The notes under the pieces are model-generated. The model was not told the origin of the DNA. It worked only from the letters and a program-made list of their open reading frames with translations, and did no database searches. 64,000 bases of DNA from Clostridiales bacterium (GTDB lineage Bacteria; Bacillota; Clostridia; Christensenellales; Aristaeellaceae). Where the stretch lies: positions 54,170 through 118,169 of the forward strand of contig SVGN01000004.1 of NCBI GenBank assembly GCA_015056315.1. Direction: 5' to 3'. The position numbers and the translations under genes are program-made. This document shows, one piece after another, positions 1-8,663 of the stretch (positions are counted from its first letter, which is position 1; each line of letters starts with the position of its first letter).

Positions 1-294
1 TACGCCGTTGAGCTCCAGATCGAAGCCGTACTGCTTGGTGATGTAGTCGCTCAGGCTCTCAACGAAGGGGGGATAGCCCTCCGTGGCACCGTACTGGAGA
101 ATGCGCTTGCCATCCAGGCGCAGCACATCCTCTGCGATGGTGGAGCAGGCAGCATCGGGCAGAGCAGCCAGAGAGGGGTTGCCGCCTGCGAAAGAGATCA
201 TGCCGGGCTTGCCCAGCACCTTGAAGATCTCACGGATCGCGCTGCCGCTTACACCGTCAAAGCGCTCCGCAAAACGGATTCCTTCGGGGATCAT
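1..294 (-). CDS. PLP-dependent aminotransferase, class I/II (N-terminal part, cut by left edge)
   Basis: The first 98 residues of a fold-type I aminotransferase are present and the rest lies beyond the left edge. The translated start (MIPEGIRFAERFDGVSGS, then KPGMISFAGGNPS and LQYGATEGYPP) matches the LysN/2-aminoadipate and aromatic aminotransferase subgroup, with the substrate-loop SFAGGNP and the QYG.TEGYPPL-type motif. The ATG at 294-292 is chosen because AAGGAGG lies 8 nt upstream. The gene sits directly behind a T-box leader whose specifier reads as tyrosine, so an aromatic (tyrosine/phenylalanine) transaminase is the best guess. The PLP lysine is outside the window, so the substrate is inference. 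Confidence 0.85.
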   Translation of the reverse strand, partial: MIPEGIRFAERFDGVSGSAIREIFKVLGKPGMISFAGGNPSLAALPDAACSTIAEDVLRLDGKRILQYGATEGYPPFVESLSDYITKQYGFDLELNGV

Positions 295-324
295 AGGGAT
301 TACCTCCTTTTGTGCTTCGGGGAA

Positions 325-599
325 TAAAGAAAACCGCCTTCCCCGCTTGTAAATTGGGGGAAGGCGGCAGATAAACTGACGCGGTACCACTTCCGTTTGG
401 TAAATGCCTCACAGCATATACCCTCTGTGCGATGCCAACACATCGCTTGCGCTGTAAACGGCGCACCGTCGGTCTGCTACTGCTGTTTCACAGCCGGGCT
501 CAGGGATGTATTCGCCGACTCACCGCCGCTTTCTTGCACCGACCGAAAGCTCTCTAAAGGCGCGTGGTTGCCGGTTACTCCTTCCCATCATCGCTTGTA
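325..599 (-). promoter_or_regulatory. T-box riboswitch leader, probable tyrosine specifier (UAC)
   Basis: Read on the minus strand, the leader has the AGAGAG and GGTGCAAG elements of stem I. These are followed by GAA-TAC-ATCCCTGAG, the usual layout around a specifier; UAC (bases 510-508) would be Tyr. The T-box core GAAGTGGTACCGCG is at 393-380; its UGGU bulge fits an ACCA tRNA end, the discriminator expected for tRNA-Tyr. A competing terminator, CCGCCTTCCCC pairing with GGGGAAGGCGG at 367-334, ends in TTTTCTTT. Uncharged tRNA would stabilise the antiterminator and allow transcription of the aminotransferase. The T-box call is firm; the Tyr assignment is inferred from alignment by eye. Confidence 0.92.
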
Positions 600-605
600 G
601 GGCTT

Positions 606-635
606 ATTATAGGGGAAGGAAGGGCAGAAAGTCAA
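606..635 (-). promoter_or_regulatory. Sigma-A promoter of the T-box transcript
   Basis: On the minus strand TTGACT (635-630) and TATAAT (611-606) are separated by 18 bp. The predicted start near 599 lies just upstream of T-box stem I. Confidence 0.8.
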
Positions 636-683
636 GCATGGCATGCAAATTTTCTTTGGATACAATTGCCGCTCCGCCAAGGG

Positions 684-2063
684 TCACTTCCAGGCATATT
701 TGGAGGCTTTGTTTACGGCATTCTGGTGCTCACTGTCCACCTTGCTGGTTCCGTGGGTCTTGCTATCCTTGAAGTGGATGCAGAAATGACCCGCGAAGTT
801 GTTGCTGGAGATGGTGGAGGTGCCGTGGGGCATGCCGTTCATGGAGGCGGCATATACATGGCCTCTGTAAAGGATCAAAATGGGGCGTCTGCGCCAGCTC
901 CAGGAGCCGCCGTAGATGCTCTTCATGGCTTTGGTGTCGCTGGCGGTACGGGGTTCGGCATCGATGTGGTTATACCCGGCCCAGCGGACGGCTTCAAAAG
1001 TCCTGCCGGTGGCAACATCCTTGATGGTAAACCGGGCGCCCTTGGGGATCACGTGCGTTACATCATCCTTAAACCAGCTGAGGGTCTCGGTCTTGTACTT
1101 CTTCGTTTCGGAAGAAGAGGAGGAAGAAGAGGAGGAAGAACTGCTGCCGGAGGACGTACCGAACAGAATGCCGATGGTCACTTTACCGGCAATACCATCC
1201 GCTTTCAGGCCGCGTTTCTGCTGAAACCGCTTCACGGCGGCTACCGTACCGGAGCCGTAATCACCGTCGATCTCGCCGTTGTAGTAGCCAAGGCACTCCA
1301 GCGCCTGCTGGAGCTTGATCACATTTTTGCCGGTGCTGCCCTTGCGGGTAGGGGAAGGCGCAGAGCCGATCTCTGAAATGCTGTCCACCGTGTTCTTTTT
1401 GGAGCCTGAAGAAGAACTGCTGCCGGAAGAGGACGAAGAAGAGGAACTGCCGTTCAGCGCGGGGTTCTTGGAAAGCTTGGCACAGCTGCCGAAAATGCTC
1501 TTTACCGTTGCGCGGCCTGCCACACCATCCGCACTCAGACGGTGATCCTTCTGGTAGGCCTTTACGGCAGCGGTGGTACCCTTTCCGTAGTCGCTATCGA
1601 TCTTACCGTTGTAGTAGCCAAGAATATCAAGCGCTTTTTGCAGCTTCTTCACATCGCTGTTCTTATCGCCTATGCGCATGGGGCCGGGCGGGTCCCCAAG
1701 GGCACGGATCTTTTCGGCATTGCTGGAGGAGCTGCCGGAGGAAGAAGAACTGCCCGAAGAAGAACTGCTGCTGGCTTTTACGTACTTCTTCATCATAAAT
1801 CCGGTAAAGTTGCCGTATCGTACCTTATACCAGCTGCCGCTGGTGCTGAGGATGCTTACGGTCTCGCCCTTGGGGACAGATTGCAGCACCGTTGCACTTG
1901 TGCTGGCACTTTTGCGAAGAACCACCTTATCGGTGGTAACGCCTTTGCTTGCGGCCAATGCCGCAGCAGGCAGCAAGAGCTGAATCAAAAGGAGCGCGCA
2001 CATGAAAACGGCGGTTATACGCATACCTTTCTTGCAGTACGAAAGCTCGTTATGACAGTTCAT
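684..2063 (-). CDS. Exported SH3b and tandem peptidoglycan-binding protein with a conserved C-terminal domain
   Basis: A 459-residue secreted cell-wall protein. Order: signal peptide (hydrophobic 14-37), SH3b domain (about 42-96), serine tract (98-114), PG_binding_1 (about 132-192), serine tract (206-221), second PG_binding_1 (about 242-302), serine tract (304-318), and a C-terminal domain (323-459). The peptidoglycan-binding repeats share LGYYNG.ID.DYG.GT..AVK. The C-terminal domain ends with a cluster H426-x-C428-x-H430, H437, D443 and H446, which looks like a metal or catalytic site, but I do not recognise the fold. The ATG at 2063 is used because AAGGAGG precedes it; an in-frame ATG at 2111 has no such site. 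A role in wall binding or remodelling is inferred. The serine tracts are built from near-repetitive codons. Confidence 0.88.
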   Translation of the reverse strand: MNCHNELSYCKKGMRITAVFMCALLLIQLLLPAAALAASKGVTTDKVVLRKSASTSATVLQSVPKGETVSILSTSGSWYKVRYGNFTGFMMKKYVKASSSSSSGSSSSSGSSSSNAEKIRALGDPPGPMRIGDKNSDVKKLQKALDILGYYNGKIDSDYGKGTTAAVKAYQKDHRLSADGVAGRATVKSIFGSCAKLSKNPALNGSSSSSSSSGSSSSSGSKKNTVDSISEIGSAPSPTRKGSTGKNVIKLQQALECLGYYNGEIDGDYGSGTVAAVKRFQQKRGLKADGIAGKVTIGILFGTSSGSSSSSSSSSSSSETKKYKTETLSWFKDDVTHVIPKGARFTIKDVATGRTFEAVRWAGYNHIDAEPRTASDTKAMKSIYGGSWSWRRRPILILYRGHVYAASMNGMPHGTSTISSNNFAGHFCIHFKDSKTHGTSKVDSEHQNAVNKASKYAWK

Positions 2064-2131
2064 ATAGAGGTTTCCTCCTTTGCGTGGGTGTTCATTGCTC
2101 CGGATCATCATATGCAGAGCATAGTGAGCTT

Positions 2132-2214
2132 AACGCCTATCATAATATATTACAAATTTATTAAATGGTCAACACAAATCAGAAATAATTTACAAATCAA
2201 ACGAAATAGGCGTT
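2132..2214. promoter_or_regulatory. Inverted repeat bracketing the minus-strand promoter (possible operator pair)
   Basis: AACGCCTAT (2132-2140) and its exact complement ATAGGCGTT (2206-2214) flank the AT-rich minus-strand promoter with 65 bp between them. One arm falls at the predicted transcription start, the other upstream of the -35. This geometry suits a repressor binding two sites, but no regulator is adjacent. Confidence 0.4.
2144..2172 (-). promoter_or_regulatory. Sigma-A promoter for the SH3b/peptidoglycan-binding gene
   Basis: Minus strand TTGACC (2172-2167), 17 bp, TATATT (2149-2144). This leaves a leader of about 75 nt before the ATG at 2063. Confidence 0.6.
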
Positions 2215-2252
2215 GTTTTTGTGATAATCTTGTCGGAATATATCCCAGAGTA

Positions 2253-2281
2253 TTGACGAAAACCGATTTCAAAGTTAAACT
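2253..2281 (+). promoter_or_regulatory. Sigma-A promoter for the 815-residue protein
   Basis: TTGACG (2253-2258), 17 bp, TAAACT (2276-2281). It is the only good match in the plus-strand leader of the gene at 2356. Confidence 0.5.
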
Positions 2282-2355
2282 GTAACGGTGTTCACGGTTC
2301 ATTCACATTTTAGCTGTGGGCACGCTACGAACAATATTAAGGGGTTTGCATAGAT

Positions 2356-4803
2356 ATGAAGGAAATGAACGGCACCGTTACGCTGGCCTATGTAGAAGAA
2401 GATAACAAACAACGCGTTATTTTTCGCGTTTTTCCGCTTTGCACCCGCGAAGGCGAAATGATGCTGGGCAGTAAAGAGCTTTTCCCCGATGACGGTTCCC
2501 TCCGCATCGTGCCCGACAAGCGCGAGCAGAGCACCTTCAAGGAGCGTATGCGCGAGATCGGCGGTCTTTGTGCCATCAATCTGGTCTCCGATGGCCGCGA
2601 GCTGATCAAGGTTCGTCAAAACCGAAACTATGCCCCCGACCAGGGCGAGCGCAACCAGCAGGCCATCTACTCCGATGTGATCTGCGAATTTGCACCCGAT
2701 GCCTGCTTCGAGGTAGTTAAGGCCGGTGCGGATGCCACCGGTGCCCTCACCGCTCAGGTGCTGATCCAGAACGGCAAGCTGCTGGTAGGCCCCGTGGCCC
2801 GCGAAGAAGCTGCCGCCGCTTCTCTGGCCGACCTGAAGCCCTTTGGCGATGATACCTTCCTTCTGCACCAGCTCAATACCGAGCTTTTGGGCGAACGCAG
2901 CATTTGCTGGAATCCCGATGCGCTGCTCAACTGGCGGCAGCGCCGCAATGCCCTGCGTCGCAAGGAACGCGGCCATAACGATGATGAAAAGCGCCCCGTG
3001 CAGGAAACGGAAAAGCCGGTAGAAAAAGCTGCCGAAAAGCCTGCCGAAAAGCCTGCCGAAAAGCCTGTACAGGAGGCCGCCAAGCCTGTACAGGAGGCCG
3101 CCAAGCCTGTCCGTAAGTCCGAGAATGCAAAGCCCGAGGGCGACAGAGAGCAGCCCAAGCCCAAGGCGGAGCGTGCCCGCAAGGAGCGCAAGCCCCACGA
3201 TGAGGCAGCTGCAAAGCCCGCTGCCGAAAAAACACCCGAAGCCGCTCCCGCTGCCCCCATGCAGGAGGAGGAAGCCGCTCTGCCCATTGGCGCGCATTTG
3301 GAGATCCTGGATCAGGAGCTGAGCTTCGATCAGCATCTCTCCCGTCTGGCACAGCCCCTCAGCAGCAGCGCTAACCGCCTCAGCACCGAAGAGACGGTCG
3401 AGGAGGAAGAGGAGAACGTCGAGAATGCCGCTCATTTCAACGGCACGCCTCTTAACCGCAATGCCAGGCAGATCACTCACAGTATGCGTAAGCCTCAGAC
3501 CGTTCCCCATGTGGTGGAGCGCAGCCTGGTAAAGGCCAATGTGCTGCAGGATGCCCAGTCCCCCTACCAATATGTGGAGAACCCTGTAGAGCGCCTGCTG
3601 ATGGATCTGGAATACGTCTGGCAGAGCCATGACCTGCGTCGCCGTGTGCTCAGCGAGCTGCTGGAAAACGACGCCTTTATGCAGGATATGTTCGCTGCCT
3701 TCCGCAGCCGTGGCTACAGCACCAAGACCATCGTGGCTGCCCGTGAGCAGATGATGGAGATCGAAGCCGAACGGCTGGATCTGCTCATGCAGCTGGATGC
3801 CGCCAAGGAAAACGAAAAGAAGTACCGGGAGAATGCCCTGGCTTCCCTTTCCAACAAGCTGCGCAGCGAATCCGAACGGCTGAAGCGGGAGGTCTCCAAT
3901 CTGGAAAAGACCCGCGATGCACTCCGCAGCGCTGCCCAGGCACTGAGCGGCGAAGTAGATGCCAAGACCCGCGATTACATGGCCAAGAACATCACATGCG
4001 TTGCCGGAGTGGGTGTAAACAGCGTTACGCTTGCCCCCGTAGTGGGCAAAAAGTATGCTGCCAACGAGCTGGCCGAGAACCTTCGCCTGCATATGAACAA
4101 CAACGGCTTTGCCATCAGCGAGGATGAGGCCATGAGCCTGCTGGTGCTGTTCTCCATCAGCGACAGTCTCTGCCTCAGCGCCGATACCCAGCAGGATGCA
4201 GCACGTTTCGCCACCCTGATGATGGAAAGCTTCGGTTTGCAGAGTGTATCTGCCACCATCAACCCGGATTGCAACGTGGAGCTGATCAGCCTGCTGCCCG
4301 AAAACGAGCAGCGAACGCCCACCGTCACCATTCAGCCGGTGGGTACCGAGACCGTGAATGTCTACGGGCACAAGACCATTTATCTTGCCGGGAAGGAAGC
4401 GGGCATCCCGCTGTTCATGCCGGTATTCCGGGTGCCAAGACATTTGCGCAGCACCTACGGCAGCTCCGACGAATGGCAGAGCATTGCGCCAGCCGCCATC
4501 GATACCTTTGCCAAGATCCGTGCCGATGTACACCCCCTGCTCTCCGAGGCCGAAAGCTGGTTCTCCGACCTGAAGAACGCCATGAAAGAGCAGCAGATGA
4601 GCATACCCGAAGTTACCCTTGAGGATATGCGCCGTTTCATGGAAGCCGGTATGCGCCGTGTGCGTGGCGGTTTCGTAGCGGCAGCGGATATCGCCGTATG
4701 CCAGTGGATCGCCCCGGTGCTGGGCAAGACCATTTGCAACGACAATATGCGTCAGGTTCTCAACGGCCTGCCCAGAACGCTGGAACTTCTTAATATCGAA
4801 TAA
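2356..4803 (+). CDS. Large protein of unknown function with KPAE-repeat linker and coiled coil
   Basis: 815 residues, no signal peptide or membrane segment, so probably cytoplasmic. About residues 1-205 form a mixed alpha/beta N-terminal part. Residues 213-291 are a charged low-complexity linker with near repeats of EKPAEKPAEKPVQEAAKPVQ. Residues 467-541 are a long heptad-rich coiled coil (many E, K, R, L). Residues 550-815 form a C-terminal domain that starts CVAGVGVNSVTLAPVVGKKY and contains no Walker or other catalytic motif I can name. The ATG at 2356 has AAGGGG 11 nt upstream. The gene is monocistronic, with its own promoter and terminator. I do not recognise the family; the shape (domain, linker, coiled coil, domain) suggests a scaffold or complex-forming protein, which is inference only. 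Confidence 0.85.
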   Translation: MKEMNGTVTLAYVEEDNKQRVIFRVFPLCTREGEMMLGSKELFPDDGSLRIVPDKREQSTFKERMREIGGLCAINLVSDGRELIKVRQNRNYAPDQGERNQQAIYSDVICEFAPDACFEVVKAGADATGALTAQVLIQNGKLLVGPVAREEAAAASLADLKPFGDDTFLLHQLNTELLGERSICWNPDALLNWRQRRNALRRKERGHNDDEKRPVQETEKPVEKAAEKPAEKPAEKPVQEAAKPVQEAAKPVRKSENAKPEGDREQPKPKAERARKERKPHDEAAAKPAAEKTPEAAPAAPMQEEEAALPIGAHLEILDQELSFDQHLSRLAQPLSSSANRLSTEETVEEEEENVENAAHFNGTPLNRNARQITHSMRKPQTVPHVVERSLVKANVLQDAQSPYQYVENPVERLLMDLEYVWQSHDLRRRVLSELLENDAFMQDMFAAFRSRGYSTKTIVAAREQMMEIEAERLDLLMQLDAAKENEKKYRENALASLSNKLRSESERLKREVSNLEKTRDALRSAAQALSGEVDAKTRDYMAKNITCVAGVGVNSVTLAPVVGKKYAANELAENLRLHMNNNGFAISEDEAMSLLVLFSISDSLCLSADTQQDAARFATLMMESFGLQSVSATINPDCNVELISLLPENEQRTPTVTIQPVGTETVNVYGHKTIYLAGKEAGIPLFMPVFRVPRHLRSTYGSSDEWQSIAPAAIDTFAKIRADVHPLLSEAESWFSDLKNAMKEQQMSIPEVTLEDMRRFMEAGMRRVRGGFVAAADIAVCQWIAPVLGKTICNDNMRQVLNGLPRTLELLNIE

Positions 4804-4821
4804 ACAGCCGATGGCTGTAGC

Positions 4822-4857
4822 AAACCCCTCCGCAGAATGTATTGCGGAGGGGGTTTC
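4822..4857. terminator. Bidirectional terminator between convergent genes
   Basis: AAACCCCTCCGCA pairs with TGCGGAGGGGGTTT around an 8-nt loop. T or A runs on both sides let it serve the plus gene ending at 4803 and the minus gene ending at 4909. Confidence 0.85.
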
Positions 4858-4908
4858 TGTGTTATGGAAAGCCCCCAGGACGCAAGAGCGCGGCATGGGG
4901 GCAAGAGA

Positions 4909-7659
4909 TCAATATCCGGCCATGGCCTGGGTAAGGGCTGCCATGGCGGTCGCTACATCCGAAGTGGTAGCGGAGGGATTACTGATGACGGAATTCAGAT
5001 TGTTGATCGCCGACTGGATGGCTGCATAGGCAGCGGAGGAGGAATCCATCGTGCCCATCTGGTCGTATGCGTTGTCGATCAAGCGTCTTGCATCGGGGAT
5101 CAGCACATTCTGTACGGTGGGGTCGCTGTTCTGGTAGCCGCCGTTGTTGTTGCCGCCCTGGTGGTAGGTGCATACGCCGTAAGCACTGCCGATACCGAGG
5201 AACTCCGTAAGTACACGGCCGTACTCCTTATCGTTCACAAAAGCGCTGAGGGGATGCCCGTTGGGAATGACGACCATACCCCTGGTCACCAGTCTGCGGC
5301 AGTTTTCACTGGGCAGCATATGGGTATCGGCACAAACCTGAACAGATTGGTGCATCTGGCAGTATACCGTGGGCACCGTGGGCTCGTACCAGTAATCGGT
5401 CACAACGCCGTAGCCCATGGAATCGTTGCGGCAGGAACTGGAGGCCAGCTGTCCGCTTACGGCGCAGGTGGTCACCTTTACCAGACCCAGCTCGGAAGGA
5501 TCCGCTTCGATGATATCCCGGTTGGAAAGCCCCTTCGCTTTGTGGATCTTGCTCATATAGCTCTGCCACAGGGGGGCTGCCGCATTACCGCCGGTGGTCT
5601 TGGAGGAAAGCGGCTTGTAGTTATCGTGGCCGATCCAGATGGCAGAGGAATACCAGCCCGTGATGCCGCAGAAGGTAACGCCGCGCGAGTCTGAATTGGT
5701 ACCGGTCTTGCCGGCTACCGTCTGGCCGCTGATCTTGGCGTTGGTAGCGGTACCGCCGGAGACTACATCCTTCATCATATCCACGATGAGCCATGCGGTA
5801 GAGGGCCGGAATACCTGCACCCTCTGCTGCTGGGCGTGGCTGTCGTAGACCACGTGACCGTTGCTGTCGGATATACCGAGGAAGGAGATGGGCTTCTGGT
5901 ATACACCGCCGTTGGCAAGCACACCGAAGGCGACTGTCTCCTGCAGGGGCGTTACGCCGCTGGAGCCAAGGGACAAGCCGTAGGGTGTGGCATCAATGTT
6001 GTTGCGGTCTACGCCCATACGCATCAGGTATTCAACGGAGGTCTCCACGCCCACATAATAGACCAGTGCCTGGGCCGCAGAAACATTGTGGCTCTTCTTC
6101 ATGGCCTGGCGGAAGGTCTGGGGGCCCGCATAGCTGCCGCCGCCGTAGTTGCGGGGCCAGGTATCCTTACCGTCGGAGCCGGTCCAGCCCTTGATGGGCA
6201 CGGGCATATTGTAAACGATGCTGGCAGGGGAGGCACCCAGCTCGATGGCGGGTGCATATACAGCGATGGGTTTGATGGAGGAGCCGACGGGCATACGCAT
6301 ATCCGTGGCACGGTTCAGGGTCTTGCGCTGGGTAGGAGCGGTTCGGCTGCCCACCATCGCCTTGATCTCGCCGGTGCGATAATCCATCACCACGGCAGCC
6401 ACCTGGGGCTGGATGATCTCCTGATAGGTACCGTCAGCGTTGCGGGCACGGTAGATCTTATCGCTGGGGTCGCGCAGGGAGGGATACTTCTTCCAGTTGG
6501 CGACCGTATCCTCCAGGATCTCCTGGATCTCCGTATCGATGGCAAGGGTGACGTGATAGCCGCCGGTGCGCAGCTCGTTTTCCATCTTGTAACGGTTTTC
6601 GCTGGTGTTCTCCAGATCGCGCATCTCGAGGAAGCAATCTACGATGTCGCTTACAGCATATTCTACATAATGGGCATACTTGTACATGCCCTCACCCTCT
6701 GTGGTGGAGGTCTCCAGCACGTGGGCGGTAGAGGTATCCAAAGCCGCCTGGTACTGCGCCTGTGTGATGAATTCGTTTTCATACATACAGCGAAGCACGT
6801 AGTCTGTGCGGTCGTTGGTGATCTTTTTGTAATCGGTGGTCTCGGATTGGCGGGTATAGAAGTTGCGGCGGGGGTTGTAATAGTAGGGGCTGTTGGTCAT
6901 ACCGGCCAGCATGGCGCATTCGCGCAGCGTAAGCTCCGAAAGAGACTTGCCGAAATACCCCTGTGCAGCCACCTCCACGCCGTAATAATTCTCGCCAAGG
7001 TAGATGGTATTGAGGTAGCACTCCAGGATCTGAGCCTTGGTATAGCGGGTCTCAAGCTGCATGGCCAGATAGGCTTCCTGGATCTTGCGCTTATAGCTCT
7101 GCTCTGCGGAGAGCACCGTGTTCTTGATCAGCTGCTGGGTTATGGTGGAGCCGCCTTGATTGGTGCCGGATACAAAGTTGCTGATAAACGAACCCACGAT
7201 GCGCTTCAGGTCGATGCCGTTATGGGTGTAGAAACGGGCGTCTTCTACGGCAACAAAGGCATTGCAGAGGTTTTGCGGCATCATGGAAATGTTGACCATC
7301 ACACGGTTTTCCGTGCCCTTATAGTCGGTGATCACATTACCGTCGGCGTCGTAGAGGAAGGAGGTCTTGTCCTGGTCGCTGAGCATGGCAAGATCCAGCG
7401 TAGGAGCGGTCTCCATGTAGCCTTTGGCAATGCCGAACACGATACCCGCCAGTGCAAGGCCTGCCAGCACCACAACCAGTGCCGTGATGCGGACGGCGCA
7501 CACCAATGTGGATACGATAAAATTTGGTTTGGAGAGACGGGGCTTGAAAATGGTGTGCCGTTTCGGCTCAACATACTCCTGGGCGGGTTCAGGCTCCGCG
7601 TAAATGGGAGAATCACTGTACCATTGCTCCTGGTATTGGTTGGGATCGTTCTTATACAA
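4909..7659 (-). CDS. Class A penicillin-binding protein (glycosyltransferase GT51 plus transpeptidase)
   Basis: 916-residue bifunctional peptidoglycan synthase: it polymerises lipid II and cross-links stem peptides outside the membrane. A cytoplasmic proline-rich N-terminus (1-50) is followed by a membrane anchor (about 51-78). The GT51 domain has EDARFYTHNG (139-148, catalytic Glu139) and GGSTITQQ (169-176), then RKIQE and LNTIYLG. The transpeptidase has SxxK in GSSIKP (about 460), SHN (about 522) and KTGT (about 651). The tail (about 850-916) resembles a small helical extracellular module. The start is a TTG at 7659 with GGGAGG 8 nt upstream; no in-frame ATG nearby has a ribosome site. Because of the spore-former context it could serve growth or sporulation; the sequence does not say which. 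Confidence 0.95.
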   Translation of the reverse strand: MYKNDPNQYQEQWYSDSPIYAEPEPAQEYVEPKRHTIFKPRLSKPNFIVSTLVCAVRITALVVVLAGLALAGIVFGIAKGYMETAPTLDLAMLSDQDKTSFLYDADGNVITDYKGTENRVMVNISMMPQNLCNAFVAVEDARFYTHNGIDLKRIVGSFISNFVSGTNQGGSTITQQLIKNTVLSAEQSYKRKIQEAYLAMQLETRYTKAQILECYLNTIYLGENYYGVEVAAQGYFGKSLSELTLRECAMLAGMTNSPYYYNPRRNFYTRQSETTDYKKITNDRTDYVLRCMYENEFITQAQYQAALDTSTAHVLETSTTEGEGMYKYAHYVEYAVSDIVDCFLEMRDLENTSENRYKMENELRTGGYHVTLAIDTEIQEILEDTVANWKKYPSLRDPSDKIYRARNADGTYQEIIQPQVAAVVMDYRTGEIKAMVGSRTAPTQRKTLNRATDMRMPVGSSIKPIAVYAPAIELGASPASIVYNMPVPIKGWTGSDGKDTWPRNYGGGSYAGPQTFRQAMKKSHNVSAAQALVYYVGVETSVEYLMRMGVDRNNIDATPYGLSLGSSGVTPLQETVAFGVLANGGVYQKPISFLGISDSNGHVVYDSHAQQQRVQVFRPSTAWLIVDMMKDVVSGGTATNAKISGQTVAGKTGTNSDSRGVTFCGITGWYSSAIWIGHDNYKPLSSKTTGGNAAAPLWQSYMSKIHKAKGLSNRDIIEADPSELGLVKVTTCAVSGQLASSSCRNDSMGYGVVTDYWYEPTVPTVYCQMHQSVQVCADTHMLPSENCRRLVTRGMVVIPNGHPLSAFVNDKEYGRVLTEFLGIGSAYGVCTYHQGGNNNGGYQNSDPTVQNVLIPDARRLIDNAYDQMGTMDSSSAAYAAIQSAINNLNSVISNPSATTSDVATAMAALTQAMAGY

Positions 7660-7724
7660 AGGTTATTCCTCCCGCAAAAATGAGAGTGGTCGGCTTGCGC
7701 CGGTAAACATAAAAATACATATAC

Positions 7725-7730
7725 ATTATA
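7725..7730 (-). promoter_or_regulatory. Extended -10 element for the PBP gene
   Basis: Minus strand TGG-TATAAT, a good extended -10 box; the -35 region is poor. It lies about 65 bp upstream of the TTG start. Confidence 0.5.
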
Positions 7731-7829
7731 CCATAGACCAACCGCCTGCGCCATACCACAGTGTAACAAACTCTTTGACCAAGCATGGCGGAGCGCTGTA
7801 TGGCATACGCTTCGGGAGGGGGTGGTCTT

Positions 7830-8480
7830 GTGAAGGGTTCAAAGCGCTCAGGCTTATGGCGGAGTATCCTGCTGGTATTGCTGTTATCAGCGGCGCTGCT
7901 GCTGTTTCTTGAGAAAAATCTGAGTAAAACGCTGCTGGATATGGCCTATGCCACCGCTCATTCCATCGCGCTGGAAACCGTGAACAGAGCAGCGCAGAAG
8001 GTGGTTGGCGAGGGCATCGCCTATGCAGAACTGATGGAGGTGGAGACCGACAGCGAAGGAAGAGTGACCATGCTTCGGGCCAACACCATGCGGATGAATC
8101 AGCTGGCTACCGAGACCGCCATCCTTGCACAGCAGGAGTTGAACAGCATCGACAACCAAGTGATCAGGGTACCGCTTGGCGCAGCGCTGGGCATCCGGTT
8201 TCTGGGCGGATTCGGGCCCAGGATCGGTGTGCAGATCGTGCCGATCGGTGCTGTCAATACACATTATGAGACCGAATTCGAAACGGCGGGCATCAACCAG
8301 ACCAGGCACAAGATCTTTTTGACGCTGGAGACCTCCGTCAGTCTGATCGTACCGGCGGACTCGAGGATGGTCTCTGTTACAGGTACCGTTCCCATTGCAG
8401 AAAGTATCATCGTCGGCCAGGTACCCGACAGTTTTGTGGATGTGAATGACACTGAGGATATGCTCAACTTGATCCCATAG
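7830..8480 (+). CDS. yunB: Sporulation protein YunB
   Basis: 216 residues with one N-terminal membrane segment (SILLVLLLSAALLLFL) followed by an extracytoplasmic domain. Characteristic of the YunB family are the helix rich in A and N after the anchor (ALETVNRAAQKVV), the VPLGAALGIRFLGGFGP stretch and the terminal SLIVPADSRMVSVTGTVPIAE segment. YunB is made in the sporulating mother cell in Bacillus subtilis; its biochemical role is unknown. A GTG at 7830 is preferred because GGGAGGGGG ends 8 nt upstream; ATGs at 7785 and 7800 are in frame but have weaker sites. CATACC near 7756 could be part of a sigma-E type -10, which I cannot confirm. Confidence 0.88.
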   Translation: MKGSKRSGLWRSILLVLLLSAALLLFLEKNLSKTLLDMAYATAHSIALETVNRAAQKVVGEGIAYAELMEVETDSEGRVTMLRANTMRMNQLATETAILAQQELNSIDNQVIRVPLGAALGIRFLGGFGPRIGVQIVPIGAVNTHYETEFETAGINQTRHKIFLTLETSVSLIVPADSRMVSVTGTVPIAESIIVGQVPDSFVDVNDTEDMLNLIP

Positions 8481-8531
8481 TGCAATATTGTAACAGTTTG
8501 GAAAACAATTCCCTTCCTGAAGCGGCTTTTC

Positions 8532-8560
8532 TTGACATGGAAACAATTTTGAAATAAAAT
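8532..8560 (+). promoter_or_regulatory. Sigma-A promoter for the CARDB-like surface protein
   Basis: TTGACA (8532-8537), 17 bp, TAAAAT (8555-8560): a near-consensus promoter. The leader to the ATG at 8699 is about 130 nt. Confidence 0.8.
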
Positions 8561-8663
8561 AAGATAGAATGCATATGCTTGCATTTCCTATATAGGAATG
8601 AAGAATATGCACTGTGGCAAGAATACCCATCACCGCTGCGGATGTTCGCTGCCGGTGGTCGAA

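Noticed and set aside
2299..4896. 865-residue minus-strand open frame opposite the unknown 815-residue protein
   Set aside because: The plus frame has promoter, ribosome site, coiled coil and terminator; the minus frame has none and overlaps the terminator.
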